Below are positions 1-12,690 of a stretch of 64,000 nt of DNA, piece after piece (position 1 is the first letter of the stretch; each line of letters starts with the position of its first letter). Source of the DNA: Aphidius gifuensis. Lineage: Eukaryota; Arthropoda; Insecta; Hymenoptera; Braconidae. The notes under the pieces were generated by a model that saw only the letters and a list, made by a program, of their open reading frames with translations, was not told the origin of the DNA and made no database searches. Both the position numbers and the translations under genes were made by a program. The stretch covers positions 10,540,001-10,604,000 of the forward strand of contig NC_057793.1 in NCBI RefSeq assembly GCF_014905175.1. Reading direction: 5' to 3'.

Positions 1-1560
1 TATATATATAGTAAAAATAAGAATTTTTCAATTCATTATATATACTCGAAGAACAATAGCAATTATGAACATTAAACAATTAAATTTTAACAATTACGAA
101 TAAAAATAAATTGCATTGTAATTATGATAAAAAAAATAATGAAAATAATTATTGTAAATTAGCTGATAAACTTTTAAAAAATTTTACCCATTATTATTAA
201 TATATATGAGGCATTTTATATAAAATCAGAAAGCAATTATTATTAAGGTCGATCGTTTTTGATTAATCGTTACATATATATATATATATTTTTTAGATTT
301 TTTCATCTTTCATGTGATGGTTTATCAATAAAACAACCGGAATTATCTTTAAATGATGTTTTTAAAATTTTCAACTCTTCAATATCTGACCAAAATAACC
401 CAAGTGGAAAAAATATATTTATTAAAAATATAAAATAAATTTATTTTATATTTAGAAAAAATATAAATTAAGTTTAAAATATATACAGTTTTGGACATAT
501 TCTAGATTTAATTTATATTTGTTTTAAATGTTTTCTAAATTTTTTTTTAAATCTAATTTTAGTATGTCCAAAACTGTATATCTTTTAAATTTAATTTAAT
601 TTTTAATTCAATTTAATATTTCCATTAAATATAATTTTTCCACTTGGGAAAGAATAATTTCCTAAATTTAATAATAACAATTAAAATTTAAAAATTTTCT
701 CAAATTACTTTTTTTGATGAAAATATTCATCAGGAATTTATTTGAACATTATTTTGGTTTTTCTGTAATTAGTTGGCTTCATTAAAATTTAAAAATATAT
801 TTAAGTACTTTATAACTTAAAAAAAAAAAAAAAAAATGCCTCGAATAGTGAAAATAATACCTAAATAATCAACTGAAATAATAATCATGGCTTTCTGATT
901 TTATTATTAAAATGCCCCTGCATATATATCCATAATAGTTATAATAACAGTTCAAATTTAAAATAAAAAAAAAAAATTTCTATAAAAAAATATGTCTCAT
1001 TTTATTTGTGTCGATGCAATAGAAAAATTTTATCAGCTAATTAACAATAATTATTTTCATCAACAGTTTTTCAATTCGTTATATACTCGAAGAACATTAG
1101 AAATTATGAAAAATTCAATTCTGCAAATTACGAATAAAAATAAAGTGCATTGTAATTATGATAAAAAAAAATAATAAAAAAAATTATTGTAAATTAGCTG
1201 ATAAACTTTTTAAAAATTTTACCTATTATTATTTTATTATTAATAAATATATATGAGGCATTTTATATAAAATTAGAAACCATCAATGATTATTAATTAA
1301 GTTGATCTTGCGAATCGTTTATTCGGATTATTCATTATATATTTCTAAAATTTTTTTTATGTGATTATTAAGTTCAGTTCACAAGTCATTTTTAATTGTT
1401 ATTATTAATAACAATTAAACTTAAAAAAAAATTCTCGAATTATTTTTCTAGATGAAAATATTTATCGGGAATTTATTTGGATATTATTTTGGTTATTTTG
1501 TATTTTAATTGGCTTAATTAAAATTTAAAATCATATTAAAAAGAAAAATAATTTTTAAAG
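1..1560. repeat. AT-rich tandem duplication
   Basis: Two imperfect direct copies lie side by side, roughly 20-800 and 1065-1535. Landmarks shared in order are a block ending in ATACTCGAAGAAC (near 45 and 1085), a block containing GTAAATTAGCTGATAAAC (near 155 and 1185), TATATGAGGCATTTTATATA (near 205 and 1250), and a block with GGAATTTATTTG (near 735 and 1465). The first copy is longer because it holds a short TIR element at 399-648. I see no coding potential; the 60-codon ORF at 992-1174 is AT-rich noise. Confidence 0.7.
399..648. mobile_element. Short TIR element (MITE-like), 250 bp
   Basis: It begins CCCAAGTGGAAAAA and ends with the inverse TTTTTCCACTTGGG. A second inverted pair lies inside (ATATACAGTTTTGGACATA near 480 and its complement near 572-592), so the whole unit can fold as a long hairpin. 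It has no ORF. It is absent from the second tandem copy at about 1065-1535, which suggests insertion after that duplication. I could not define the target-site duplication. Confidence 0.7.
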
Positions 1561-2493
1561 AACATTTATTCAAGTATAAAAAAGTGATATCCATATAAAA
1601 AACGTGGGAGACTGGATTTTACGAACGCATCCCTTACACCCACCTGCACACACCTGAAAAATTTGCGATGTTCGAAGAACGTTTAGTGTTGAAGTTGCAG
1701 GTAGTGTGGTCTGCGAATAACGTCTGCAGATAGCAGTATACCATGCTGCGTTATTTTAATCAAAAGTAAGCTTCCAAATTTATTTTAGAACTATTTTAAT
1801 AATATTATTTCAAGTATTATAATAGTATTATAGTTTAATATATTAAACTACACTCATAAATTATAAAATTTAAGTTTAAAAAATATCAATTTCCGGTAAC
1901 AAACAGACACAAGTTAAAGTTCCATGTATTTCAGATAATAAAAAAATTTTTTTTTTAGATAAAAATTAAACCACGTTGACACTGTATTTACTCGTTCAAG
2001 TATATGTTTAACAAAATGGCTTCTTTTAGCAATTAATATTTTATTAATATATTTTTTTAAATAAAATATAAATTATTTCATGACTTGATTTTATATAAAT
2101 TAAATTTTCTATATAGAACTAAAAATAGAAATAAGAAATTAAATTTTGTATTTAATTACAAATTAAAATTATTTTGAGTTCATTATCAAAACTCGTGGTT
2201 ACAACCACACACAAGTTAAAGTTTTATGTGTTTATAATAGTTAATAAAAAAAAATTATTTATAAAAAGTTTGTTATTGATTAAAAAATATTTATAAATAA
2301 CCAATTAATTAAAAATGAATTTCTATTAGTTGCAGATAGTCTGTGAAAATAACACCTGCAAATAACTGTATACTGGGTTTTCTTATATTAAATTAAAAGT
2401 AAGTTGTTAAATTTATTTTATATAATTTTATTAAAATTGTTTCAAGTATTAAAATCTAATCACAAATTATAAAATGTTAATTATGTTCTAGTT
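1561..2493 (+). promoter_or_regulatory. Upstream region of LRR gene with duplicated 5' exon
   Basis: Two related blocks, about 1690-1850 and 2325-2475, share a motif of the type GATAGTCTG...AATAACACCTGCA...CTGTATAC followed by a GTAAG donor-like site (near 1768 and 2399) and similar downstream intron-like sequence. The second block is followed by a CTAG acceptor just before the LRR start codon at 2494. The simplest reading is a non-coding first exon plus a roughly 90-bp intron, with an older duplicate further upstream that may act as an alternative first exon. No transcript data support this. Confidence 0.4.
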
Positions 2494-4623
2494 ATGGAAA
2501 TTAAATTGGTAACTGATGGTTCAGGTGTTGCAAGTGTTTCAACCTCGAGAATTACATCATGGGATAAATATTTTTCCAATCCAGGAACACTTTATTACAA
2601 TCTAAAAAATTGTCAACGGCTGTCTAATCCAAACTATAACGTTGAATATCATATAACTGCACCAAATAAATCAATTGGTCTTCCAAGAGATTTATTTGAT
2701 GGTCTCAGGCTTAGAAAACTGTATATCAACAAAAGTAATATAACAGTACTAACAAAAGACATTTTTAAGAGTCTTAAAAATCTTTGTGAACTAGACTTAA
2801 ATTCAAACAAATTAGAAAGTCTTGATTCAAGTATTTTCAATGGATTATCAAAACTTGAAAGGCTTGATATAAGTGCTAATAATTTGACAACATTGCCAAA
2901 AGAATTATTCAATGGTCTTGAAAATCTACGTGTACTAATGTTATATTCAAACAAACTAGAAAATTTAGAGCCAAGCATTTTCAATGATTTATTACAACTA
3001 CAGAAACTCAACTTGCAACGTAACGAATTGACACATTTATCAAAAGACATATTCAATGGTCTTGAGGATCTTTGTTTTTTAGATTTGAGTTGGAACGAGC
3101 TGACCAATCTTGATTCATATATTTTTAATGATTTATTACAACTTAAAGAACTTAATGTCAGTTGTAACAATGTGACAACGTTACCAAAAGATTTATTCAA
3201 TGGTCTTGGTAATCTTGTTTACATATTTTTAGATTCAAATCAACTGGACAAACTTGATTCAAGTACTTTTGATAATTTATTAAAACTTAGAATCCTTAGT
3301 ATAAGCAATAACAAACTGACAACTTTACCAGCAAATACATTCAAGTCTAATCCAAATATTTTTGCTATAACATTAAGTTTTAATAAACTGACAAATCTTG
3401 AACCAGGTACTTTTAATGATTTATCAGAACTTCATACTTTATGTATACACAATAATAATTTGACAAGATTGATGAACAATATATTCAATGATCTTGTATA
3501 TCTTCATGAATTAAATTTAGGATCAAACCAGATCCTAAATCTCGAGTCAGATATTTTTGATAATTTATTGCAACTGAAGAAACTTAACATAAGCAATAAC
3601 AATTTGACAACTTTATCAAGTCATCTGTTCAATAATTTATCACATCTTGCTACACTTGATATAAGCAATAACAAACTAGCAACTTTATCAAAAGATTTAT
3701 TTAATAGTCTTGAAAATCTTCGTGAACTAAACTTGAAATCAATCCAACTCGACAATCTGGAATCAGATTTTTTTGATAATTTATTACAACTGGAGAAACT
3801 TGACATAAGCAATAACAATTTGACAACTTTATCCAATAATCTATTCGATAATTTATCTCAACTTTCTAATCTTGATATTAGCAACAATGATCTAACAATT
3901 TTATCAGTAGATACATTCAATAAACTTAAAAATCTTAATGAACTAAATTTAAGTTCAAACAAACTAAATTATATTGAGTCAGGTACTTTTGATAATTTAA
4001 TGGACCTTGAAAAACTTGATATAAGTAAAAACAATCTTATAACTTTAAAAGATTTATTTAGTTATTTATCACAACTTAGTGAACTTGATGTAAGCAATAA
4101 CAATCTGACAATTTTATCTAAAGACACATTCAAGGGTCTTCAAGATCTTCGTAGTCTAAATTTAAAATCAAACCAACTAAATTATATTGAGCCAGGTATT
4201 TTAGATCATTTATTTCTAATTTACGATATCAATATGAGCAATAATAATTTGTCAACCTTGTCAAAAGAACTATTCAATACTAATTTATTTCATCTTTTTA
4301 AATTTGATGTTAGTAATAATAATCTCAGAATTTTATCAAAAGATACTTTCAATTCTCTTAGGAATCTTGATGAACTCAATTTAAGTTTAAACAAATTAAA
4401 GTATATTGAGCCAGGTAGCTTCAATGGTTTATTGAAACTAACAAAACTTGACATCAGCAATAACTATGTGAGATCTTTATCAAAAGCTACATTCAGAGGT
4501 CTTGAAAATTGTTGTGAAGTAGAGTTAAAGTCAGAACAACTAGGTAATATTTTTACAGATTGTTGTGAGAATTTATCCAATTACTTTTTGAGGAAATTTT
4601 CGTGCATTACAAAGGAACAATAA
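2494..4623 (+). CDS. Leucine-rich-repeat-only protein (709 aa)
   Basis: A single uninterrupted reading frame of 709 codons. After a non-repetitive N-terminus (about residues 1-65) almost the entire protein is about 25 tandem LRRs of 24 residues with the pattern LxxLDISNNNLTTLxxxxFxxL, typical of the extracellular-type LRR fold. No N-terminal hydrophobic signal peptide, transmembrane segment, LRRCT cap, TIR or kinase domain is visible, so it may be cytosolic or its secretion signal lies in an unrecognised upstream exon. The ATG lies three bases after a plausible splice acceptor (CTAG). The last repeats (about 660-709) are degenerate and cysteine-richer. An AATAAA occurs at 4635. LRR-only proteins of this kind are known from insect immunity and from venoms of some parasitoids; I cannot tell which applies. 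It is a lineage-specific-looking gene with no family symbol I recognise. Confidence 0.85.
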   Translation: MEIKLVTDGSGVASVSTSRITSWDKYFSNPGTLYYNLKNCQRLSNPNYNVEYHITAPNKSIGLPRDLFDGLRLRKLYINKSNITVLTKDIFKSLKNLCELDLNSNKLESLDSSIFNGLSKLERLDISANNLTTLPKELFNGLENLRVLMLYSNKLENLEPSIFNDLLQLQKLNLQRNELTHLSKDIFNGLEDLCFLDLSWNELTNLDSYIFNDLLQLKELNVSCNNVTTLPKDLFNGLGNLVYIFLDSNQLDKLDSSTFDNLLKLRILSISNNKLTTLPANTFKSNPNIFAITLSFNKLTNLEPGTFNDLSELHTLCIHNNNLTRLMNNIFNDLVYLHELNLGSNQILNLESDIFDNLLQLKKLNISNNNLTTLSSHLFNNLSHLATLDISNNKLATLSKDLFNSLENLRELNLKSIQLDNLESDFFDNLLQLEKLDISNNNLTTLSNNLFDNLSQLSNLDISNNDLTILSVDTFNKLKNLNELNLSSNKLNYIESGTFDNLMDLEKLDISKNNLITLKDLFSYLSQLSELDVSNNNLTILSKDTFKGLQDLRSLNLKSNQLNYIEPGILDHLFLIYDINMSNNNLSTLSKELFNTNLFHLFKFDVSNNNLRILSKDTFNSLRNLDELNLSLNKLKYIEPGSFNGLLKLTKLDISNNYVRSLSKATFRGLENCCEVELKSEQLGNIFTDCCENLSNYFLRKFSCITKEQ

Positions 4624-5225
4624 TGTCTATATTTAATAAAGATTAGTTTGATTATCCAACGATATTCACAATCAAGTTCATCATCAATGTCTTTAAAAGA
4701 TAACTAATGAATACATTTAAAAATTAATTAATTAAAAAAAAAAAAACGATTGTAAAGTTTTTATATTGATTGTTCTAATTATTGTTCATCAATCATCATC
4801 AGTAGAATCACCTTTGAAAGAATTTGTTATTGAATATAATGATGATAGTTTATTTTGACTTATATAATTTGATATAATTAACTTATATTAATTAAAAACA
4901 TGGTCCGTTTGTTTTTCTATTCAAATATATATATATTGTTAAATTATATAACTAATTGAAATAAAATAATTTTAAAAAAATTACTTTACTTATAAAGTGT
5001 TAATAATGATTGTAATACAAAATCTTAACATGAAGATATATTGAAATGAATATAATTGTATATTTGTTAAATAAAAATTTATAAACTATTATAAATAAAA
5101 TTTGTCTTTCATTATTTCTAATATTTTTTTTCTTCAATTTAACTTGTTTGATGAACCACTTGTATAATCTGGTGTAGATCATTGACAAAGGCGAACTATA
5201 TTCTAAATAAAATTAAAAAAAAAAA
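4624..5225. other. Intergenic, no gene seen
   Basis: AT-rich sequence between the LRR gene and the outer edge of the inverted duplication. Short ORFs here are low-complexity. A probable polyadenylation signal of the LRR gene is at 4635. Nothing else is recognisable. Confidence 0.6.
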
Positions 5226-6713
5226 AACATGAGTTCTATGGTGAACATTCAGATACATTTATTTTATATCAACATTCATATTTTACTGGATCAGCCAACA
5301 AAAAGTCTCTCCTGGAGTTCCCAGTGTCATCAAAACAGTCATAGTATGTTGTCGTTTATTAATTTTATTCTTTTTGTACAGCTGAAAAAATCCACGAATG
5401 ATGCGGGGAATCGAAATAAAAAAGTCTCTTTCTAATAACGAGAATTTTTCCATGATATTGATTTGCCAAAATCTTTTTTTTTATTATTCTGTAATATTTT
5501 TCACTATTTTATTGTCACGTTTTTTTGTATTTTTCATTGGCTAAAAAAAAAAAAAGAAAAAACGAAGAAATCATTTTTATTATTGTTATTTTTGTTACCT
5601 TGATTTATGTGTCGTCATATTTTCTCCATCATGAATTATGATTCTAAAGAACCAATCATCGTTAAGAATAATTATTAATGAACACGTGGAAAATGAAAAA
5701 CTAAGAACACATCACATAGACACACACCTGAAGTATACTAATCAACACTTATCAAGAAGACTAGAGACCTCTAGTCTTCATGATACTAATCAATACTAAT
5801 AGTTGGTTACCGTGGTTGACCATTGACCATCGAGCACTATCGTCACTGCACATTGAGCTTTGATGAACATTAAGTAAAAATCACAATCAAGTTCACCATC
5901 AATATCTTATTACCATATATAATAAGTAATAAATAGATAGAATAATTAATTAATATGAAAAAAAAAAAAATTGCTCATAAAACTGTCGTGGTAATGATGA
6001 TTGTCATAATTGTTGTTCATCATCAATGAGATCACCTTTAGAAGCTTTTGTTATTGAGAATAGTAATGATAATAATTTATTTTTAACGAATCTTGATGTT
6101 GACAATAATAAATCATCAATATCAAGTAATTATTGCAACATTGTCTATATTTGTTTTTCTATTTAAACATAATTAGATTGAGCTAGAAGCTTGTTGAATA
6201 TTGTTAAGAAATTTCTTTTAATTAAACTTTAAAAATTTATAAAAAAAACTTTTTAATAATGTCAACTTACTTTAATTTTTTATTTCATTTTCTTTTCAAT
6301 TAAAAAATTAAGATTATGATTTGATTGACAAAATAAAATATGTAAAAACAGTTAAGAATACCTATTGTTATGACTTTGTTATATTAGTGCCTAATGGCAA
6401 ATTTTCTTCATTTCTTTTAGTTCATTCGACAAAAAAAAAAAAAGCATTAATGCTATATTGTTGGACTAAAGTATTTTGTATTTGTTTTATATTTAAAAAT
6501 AAAAAAAAAAGGTAGTCTTGCAAGAGAATTTACATGTAACGTAAAATTTTTATTTCATTCATCAAAATTGATAAGTTAAATTTTTGTATAATTATAAAAC
6601 TGAATACAAGATAATTTTATTTTATTTTTAAACTGCCTCTGGCCTAAATAATTTGTTTTCTTTGATTTTTAATTTCATTGTTAAATTGTATATATAAAAA
6701 AAGAGTTCACTCG

Positions 6714-9596
6714 TTATAATGAGCTTCTAAGTTGATTTCTAGTAGAACTTGCAGGCTTCGTTGTTTTGTTCAAGTCCCCATGGAAATATTCTTTGAAACG
6801 TCTTCCTTGCTGTTCTCTTCTAGAATGAATAATACAATAATTTGTTAAAAAACTAGTTTTATTAATAAATGATTAATAAATATTTTTTTCATTGAATTTA
6901 AAAACTAATTATCAAATTTACTTACTCTGCATTGAGAAGCTTGGTTTTACTTTTAGAAATAAGATCCCAGCGAACAAATAATATAACAATAATAATGATC
7001 AAAACAACAATTGATCCATAAAGTATATACCACCACAACATTGAATAAATTTTAACATCCTGTACATCAAATAATGCAACGAAAATATCCCAAGCACCGT
7101 TAGAAGATTTCAATGACATAGTGCAAGTCCAATTTCCTTTGTCATATTCTTGTGGATCTGTTAAAATCAAGTAAATAAAAAAAATAAAATAATGTTTACA
7201 ACAAGATTATAAATAATAAATTGAGCATTACTTACAGTTAATTATAAGTTTACAAATATTATTGTTATTTGTCATAGTATAATAATGATCATTACTTAAA
7301 TAATTGTTATCAACTGGATGTGTCCATGCACAATTTGTAATATTTTTCATTTTATTTTCATCAGTTGGAAGTGGACGTGCTTCTAGTATTGTTTGATTTA
7401 TTCCAGTGACATCTTCGTATCGTAAATCAGCTAGTGCAAAATCCTCTGTTTTGATAAGAAAACAAAAAAAAAAAGATTAATTTTATGAAATCATAACCAG
7501 AGATTTATCAATAAGTGAAAACTAAAAAGCAAAAAAAATTACCTGTAACTCGAACAATGAATGTTTTTTCATATGTCATCCTTCCTTCGTCTCGACTGAC
7601 AGTACATGTCCAATTACCATTTAATTTTTTGTTGGCATTTGTAAATTTTTTTGAACAGATTTTATCCTCTTCTTTAACATTAGGTGTAGGTGAATTATCA
7701 AAAGTTTCAGATGTACGTTCACCGTTTGGATGTTCTATATCACAATTTTTCCATTCGTGATTTTGTGTACAATTCAACTGTTAAATAAAAATTCATCTGT
7801 TAAATATTTTTTTACATAATTGAATACTTTGAAACTGTATACTGACTATTATATATTTAATTAATAATTAATATTAATATTTAATCAAAAATATTTAATT
7901 AATAATATAATTTGAATACTTACATCAAAATCTGATCCAATTTTTTGAAAAACATTCACTATTAATTTTTTGTATCGATCACCAATAATTTTTGTGCCAT
8001 TTGCAATCTGATTTTCATCACGAAGTGAGCATTTCCATTGTCCCTCTTCATGCATTGTTTGATTGTAAATTGTTAATACACATTTTGGATGGCCACTTGC
8101 TCTTGTGTTGATCACTTCATAATCGAACCTAATTTAATTGAACAATAAATATTTAATAAATAAATTAATTTTATTTAACATTTATCAATAAAAAATTCAT
8201 GATCATTAATTACGTTTTACTATTATTATCGATTCCTTCATTTATTATTATACCAGATGGTCCGTGGAATGAACATTGACCAATACTGGCGAAGTCAACA
8301 CTGCATTCAAATTTAGACCATGTTCCATTAGTAGAATTTTTACTTGTAGTTACAACCATTCTAGGCTCAATTTTTTCTAGAAAAAAACAACTAATTTAAT
8401 AAATACATAATACAATAAATTATTAAATTAACAATGTAATTTCTAAAATAAAACGAAAATTTCACATTAAATTTATGCAAATCTATAAATAAAAATAATT
8501 ATTTTTATTGTTACCTTTGAAAGTAACGTCGTATATTTTACTAATATAATTATGATTTGTACTATTGAAATATTGTACAACCCATTCACCAGAATATTTT
8601 TCTTTCTCATCAATGACGTATTCTGAATTTCGAATATTTTTTATCTTCAAATTGTTATCATTCTTTTCATTTGGCCTTACGATGTTACAATACTCTCTGT
8701 CAAATGCATCAAGTGGGATCACTGAATGTGTTTCTTTGTAAAACTGCAAATAAATAAATATAAAAAAATTATTATAAATATATTAATATTAAACTAAAAA
8801 ATTTAATTAATTTATATTTTAGCAAAACAAAAAAAAAAATTAATTTTAAATTATCATTGTTATCAGATAATTTGAGTACATATTTTCAAGTAAAAACAAA
8901 GTAGTTTGAAAACATTTTTTTTCTATATTCTAATTAAGATTAGGCATTGATATTTAATATTTTTACTTTAAAAAAAGAAACTATTATTATTGTTATTTAA
9001 ATATTTAATTTATTTTGTTCTTACGTAAATTTCGGTTGTCTCTGAATGGGAAGTCAGTACTTGAAACTTGCCCTTATACTGATGTGATAATTTTGTTTCT
9101 GCAACTATTGTCCACGAAACAATTTGAATCTTATTAGCAAGACCACGAAAACTACATGCACCAACTCTTTGAAATAGATCATTTGTATCCTGAAATAATA
9201 ATATTTTTATAATTGTTATTATCATAACTTATCATTTTTTTCATTAAATAATACTTGCTTTTTTTGTACTTACTTTTTCAATTTTGCACGTTGTGTCATT
9301 TCGGTATTCAACATTCAATGAAACAGTCACATATTCACGTGGGTCACAATATATTGTCTCGCTTGGTATAACTGGTAGAAGTGTTGTACCTTCTCTTTCA
9401 CCATTAATCACAACACCCTCACCTAGAATAATAAAATATTCGTTTAATTATTTACATATTTTTTAATTTTATTTTTTTGAAAAAAATTTCGATGCACAAT
9501 ATTTATATATATTTATTATTAATTAAAACATTATTTATTACCAAATACAATCCAAGTACAACACAATAATAGTATTATAAAAATACTACAAGACAT
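6714..9596 (-). CDS. Multi-Ig single-pass membrane receptor, copy A (582 aa predicted)
   Basis: Ten exons inferred from GT-AG sites with consistent phases: 9596-9542, 9422-9274, 9189-9025, 8743-8515, 8376-8214, 8128-7924, 7777-7543, 7445-7236, 7157-6926 and 6819-6714. Residues 1-19 are a signal peptide (MSCSIFIILLLCCTW...). The ectodomain has about five cysteine-bearing Ig-like modules, each spanning one or two exons and most ending in a G-x-W-x-C type motif (EGQWKCSL, NGNWTCTV, KGNWTCTM), with many N-glycosylation sites. A membrane helix lies at about 512-533 (YGSIVVLIIIIVILFV), followed by a basic tail of about 48 residues with no kinase or recognised signalling motif. The function is unknown; surface recognition or adhesion is a guess from architecture. 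Its mirror paralogue lies at 39669-42728. I do not recognise an orthologue or symbol. Confidence 0.8.
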
Positions 9597-12040
9597 GATG
9601 TAATTTTATTTAAATCAAACAATTATTTTTTTGATTCCCAGAGAAATAGTTTAATAGGTCCGATACCTTTGCTGTACAAGACTACAATAAATGAAAAAAC
9701 GATGCTTCCACGTACACCTCGACTTTGAATCTTATCAGCAGTAAACTTTTTTTTGATTTTACGAATGAGGTGACGTTGGAAATGCTGAGCGCGAGTTCGA
9801 CTGATTCATAGCTTTGTTAATGTGTTCTTTATATTTTAGGAAAATTTTATTTTTGACATGAGTCATGCATGGACGTGATAACATTTTTCTTTCTTTTGAT
9901 TATCACTGTGTATGTGTTGATGGGATTTTTTGGTAGACTTATTTTTTTTTTTAAATAATACGTGCGTAGTTACAAATAAATAATAATGAATCATGATATT
10001 GGTTTGCTATATATGGTCATTGAAACTGATAATAATATTTTTGAATATTAAAAAAAAATTTTTTTTTTTTAAATAATCTATCTGAATATACATCAATTCC
10101 GAATGACTCATTAATAAATTTATTTTATTTTATTTTTCTCAGTAAAGTTTAAGAAACGTTAGTGATAAGAAAACTCCAATCAATATAATGTTTTTGAACA
10201 TATTAATATTTATTTTATCGTTATGATGATTATAATAATATTTTAAGCTGGAATTATTTTTTTTATTTTATTTTTTCCGACTTCAGAATACTACAAATCC
10301 ATTGTTAATTATAAATTCATGTATGACTCATAAAATTAAAGTAAAACAACAAATCTATAGTATACATGATTTTATATTTTTACAGAAAAAAATAGCTGAT
10401 AATTTTCTTTTTTTTTTATAACAAATAAAAACTATTTTAATAAAATTATAAAAAAGGTACAAAATTTAAATTTTATCAGTGATATTTTAATAATTATTAA
10501 TTTCAAACTTAATTTTTATGTAAGATAATGAATAAATGATATATTTTTGTTGATTTTATTGTTGTGACTTGTGATGATTAATTTAATAATTAACAGTCTA
10601 TCTCGAATAATTATTAGTGTATATTATATGCAAAATAGAATAGTACGTTAATCAGTTATATGATTATTTCGATACGTAAATTTAGTAATGATGATTTTTT
10701 TTTTATATAGTAAATAGTTGATACAGTAGAGTGATAAAAAAAACAAAAAAAAACCATATTTGTAAACGCATGAAAAAGATAAGAACCAAGAAATTATAAG
10801 GAGCTTATATAACAATAATTATTTATTAAAATTATTATCATTAAGTGAATATCCAAATTGACATAATTTAAGATCTAATATTAGTAGATATTGTCTTTGA
10901 CATTGGCCAATTAGTTTAAAAACCTCATGAATAATTTGATATTTAATAAATAAAGAATATAAAATAATCATACTTAAAATTGATGGTCCAATTGTTGATT
11001 ATAAAATACATGAGTAGACAAGCCTCCCCCAAGTCATGAATTTTTTAGATGTATATGTAAAGCTAAAGAAACTGTGATTTTATCCAAGAAGACTGTTTCT
11101 AGTCTTCTTGATTCTATGGTTCATTGTAAAAATCTTTGTTCATAACTTGTACGGATCTAAAGTTGTACCAAGAAGTCCAACTGATCCAACGATATCATAT
11201 CTGATCATATCCACATGATATTAATCACACTGCAAGAAATAATATGTGTATAAAGGCAATGCTACTATTACAAACCTGACAATGAGTAAAAAAAAGATAA
11301 GACAGTTGTTATTTATCCTGCCATTTACTATAAACCGTTGATGAATTAATAAATTATGTTAACGACAAATTTATTAGTTTACATATATACACGCAATTTT
11401 CGAGAATGTAAAATTGGAAAAAAATATCAATGTTAAAAATTAATGTTGAACAATGTTGAGTTTTTAAGTTTTTTTTTTGTTTTTAAAGTGAAACTATAAA
11501 AAAATTTAAAGTATCAAGAAGATACCTATGGAGATGAACAGAAGTGAATTTACCTCCATAAAAGATACCAAAATAGAGTTGTATAAATACGGTTTCAATA
11601 ACTGAAGTTAAGGTTGTGACTACGGGTTTTTACAGTTTTCTTACTCAGTTCTTTATCGCCGATACAAAAAAGAATGCAGTCTTTTACTGAAAATAAAAAG
11701 TTAAAGTTGTTTTAAAATAATTTGCAGTTTTAAAATTTATTTATTAATTCCATTTTAATTAAATCAATTAATTTTTAATCTAATTTATTTCAATTTATTA
11801 ATTAATTTCATAATTCATTCGATGCATAATTTGTAATTTATTAATTCCTTTTACAGTTTTCGCAATTGGGTTTTTTTCAATTTATTTTTCTATTGTTTTG
11901 ATAATATTGATCAATTTGTTATAAATCATTGGTTGTTGAGATAATTCATATTTGTATTGATATTAAAGTATTGAGTATTGAGTATTATTAAAGATTTGAA
12001 TTTTTCCGCGTTGTTAATGATCGCGTTGAAAAACCCAGTA
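9597..12040. other. 5' flank of receptor A, no gene seen
   Basis: From 9597 to about 10975 the sequence is shared almost base for base with arm B (38300-39665), which includes the presumed receptor promoter and 5' UTR. From about 10978 to 12235 it is specific to arm A. Within that part a small inverted repeat built on GAAGACTGTTTCTAGTCTTC lies near 11088-11107. No open frame of interest is present on either strand. Confidence 0.55.
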
Positions 12041-12044
12041 AATC

Positions 12045-12135
12045 GTTGCTGATAATTAATATATTGCTGATTTTAGATTTTTTGTGACCTGAACATTACT
12101 TAATGTCTCCTTGGCTTTTTTGTTCACTCAAACCA
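12045..12135 (-). pseudogene. Fragment of glutaminyl-tRNA synthetase (QARS) exon
   Basis: On the minus strand this reads, with one frameshift in an A-run, as the N-terminal QARS segment LSEQKAKETLSNVQVTKNLK. The same segment begins the larger QARS pseudogene at 54000 on the plus strand. In a working gene the run after the C of the Gln codon should be five A; here it is six. It lies in the part of arm A missing from arm B. It is an isolated exon relic. Confidence 0.6.
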
Positions 12136-12229
12136 ATTGTCATAAATAATTTATATCATCCCTCATGATTGTTGGCGTTTTTAATTCAACACCGTATGTT
12201 ATTTTTTTTTTTTTATTCGAAAATTTGGT

Positions 12230-12690
12230 TATTATTGCGCTTCCAATTTCACACAAGTTAGAAGAAGAAAAAGAAGAAAAATAGAGAAAGATTATTAGAG
12301 ATGGCGATACCCGCAGGCTCCCGCAAGTGAAAGCAAGTGAAAGAACGCACCTATTGCTTCTTACATACACCCGGTGTGACCAATTTATGTTAGACTAATC
12401 TTGACTATAATAAGGTTTAATTATCAAATCAAAAGGTATCAATTATTCAAATCAAATTGTTATTTAATATAATTATTTATAAATTAAAAATATTTTGGTT
12501 GAATCGATTTGCAAGTGGTTGTATGATTGAGCAAATTATTAACAACGCATATGTTTTGTAACAATGCATATCTGCTAATAACAGTTATTCACCGTCAAAA
12601 AAATAAATAACCGACTAATTAACAGCTCTAGTCGTAATCTTGAAGTTTCGAAAAAATGCTCGAGGCGGAAGTCGAAATGCGCCCCAGGGC
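12230..12690. other. Inner part of arm A shared with arm B
   Basis: Two blocks match arm B: 12230-12365 (containing GATACCCGCAGGCTCCCGCA) against 38155-38290, and 12560-12690 (containing TTTCGAAAAAATGCTCGAGG) against 37260-37345. Between them about 195 bp are unlike the 800 bp at the same place in arm B. A sequence ending GAAAGAACGCACCT looks like the end of a short DNA element. No gene. Confidence 0.5.

Noticed and set aside
992..1174. 60-codon ORF
   Set aside because: It lies in the AT-rich tandem repeat and is not preserved in the sister copy.
2649..3836. Antisense ORFs across the LRR gene
   Set aside because: They are frame shadows of the repetitive LRR codons; the plus-strand frame is continuous and motif-bearing.
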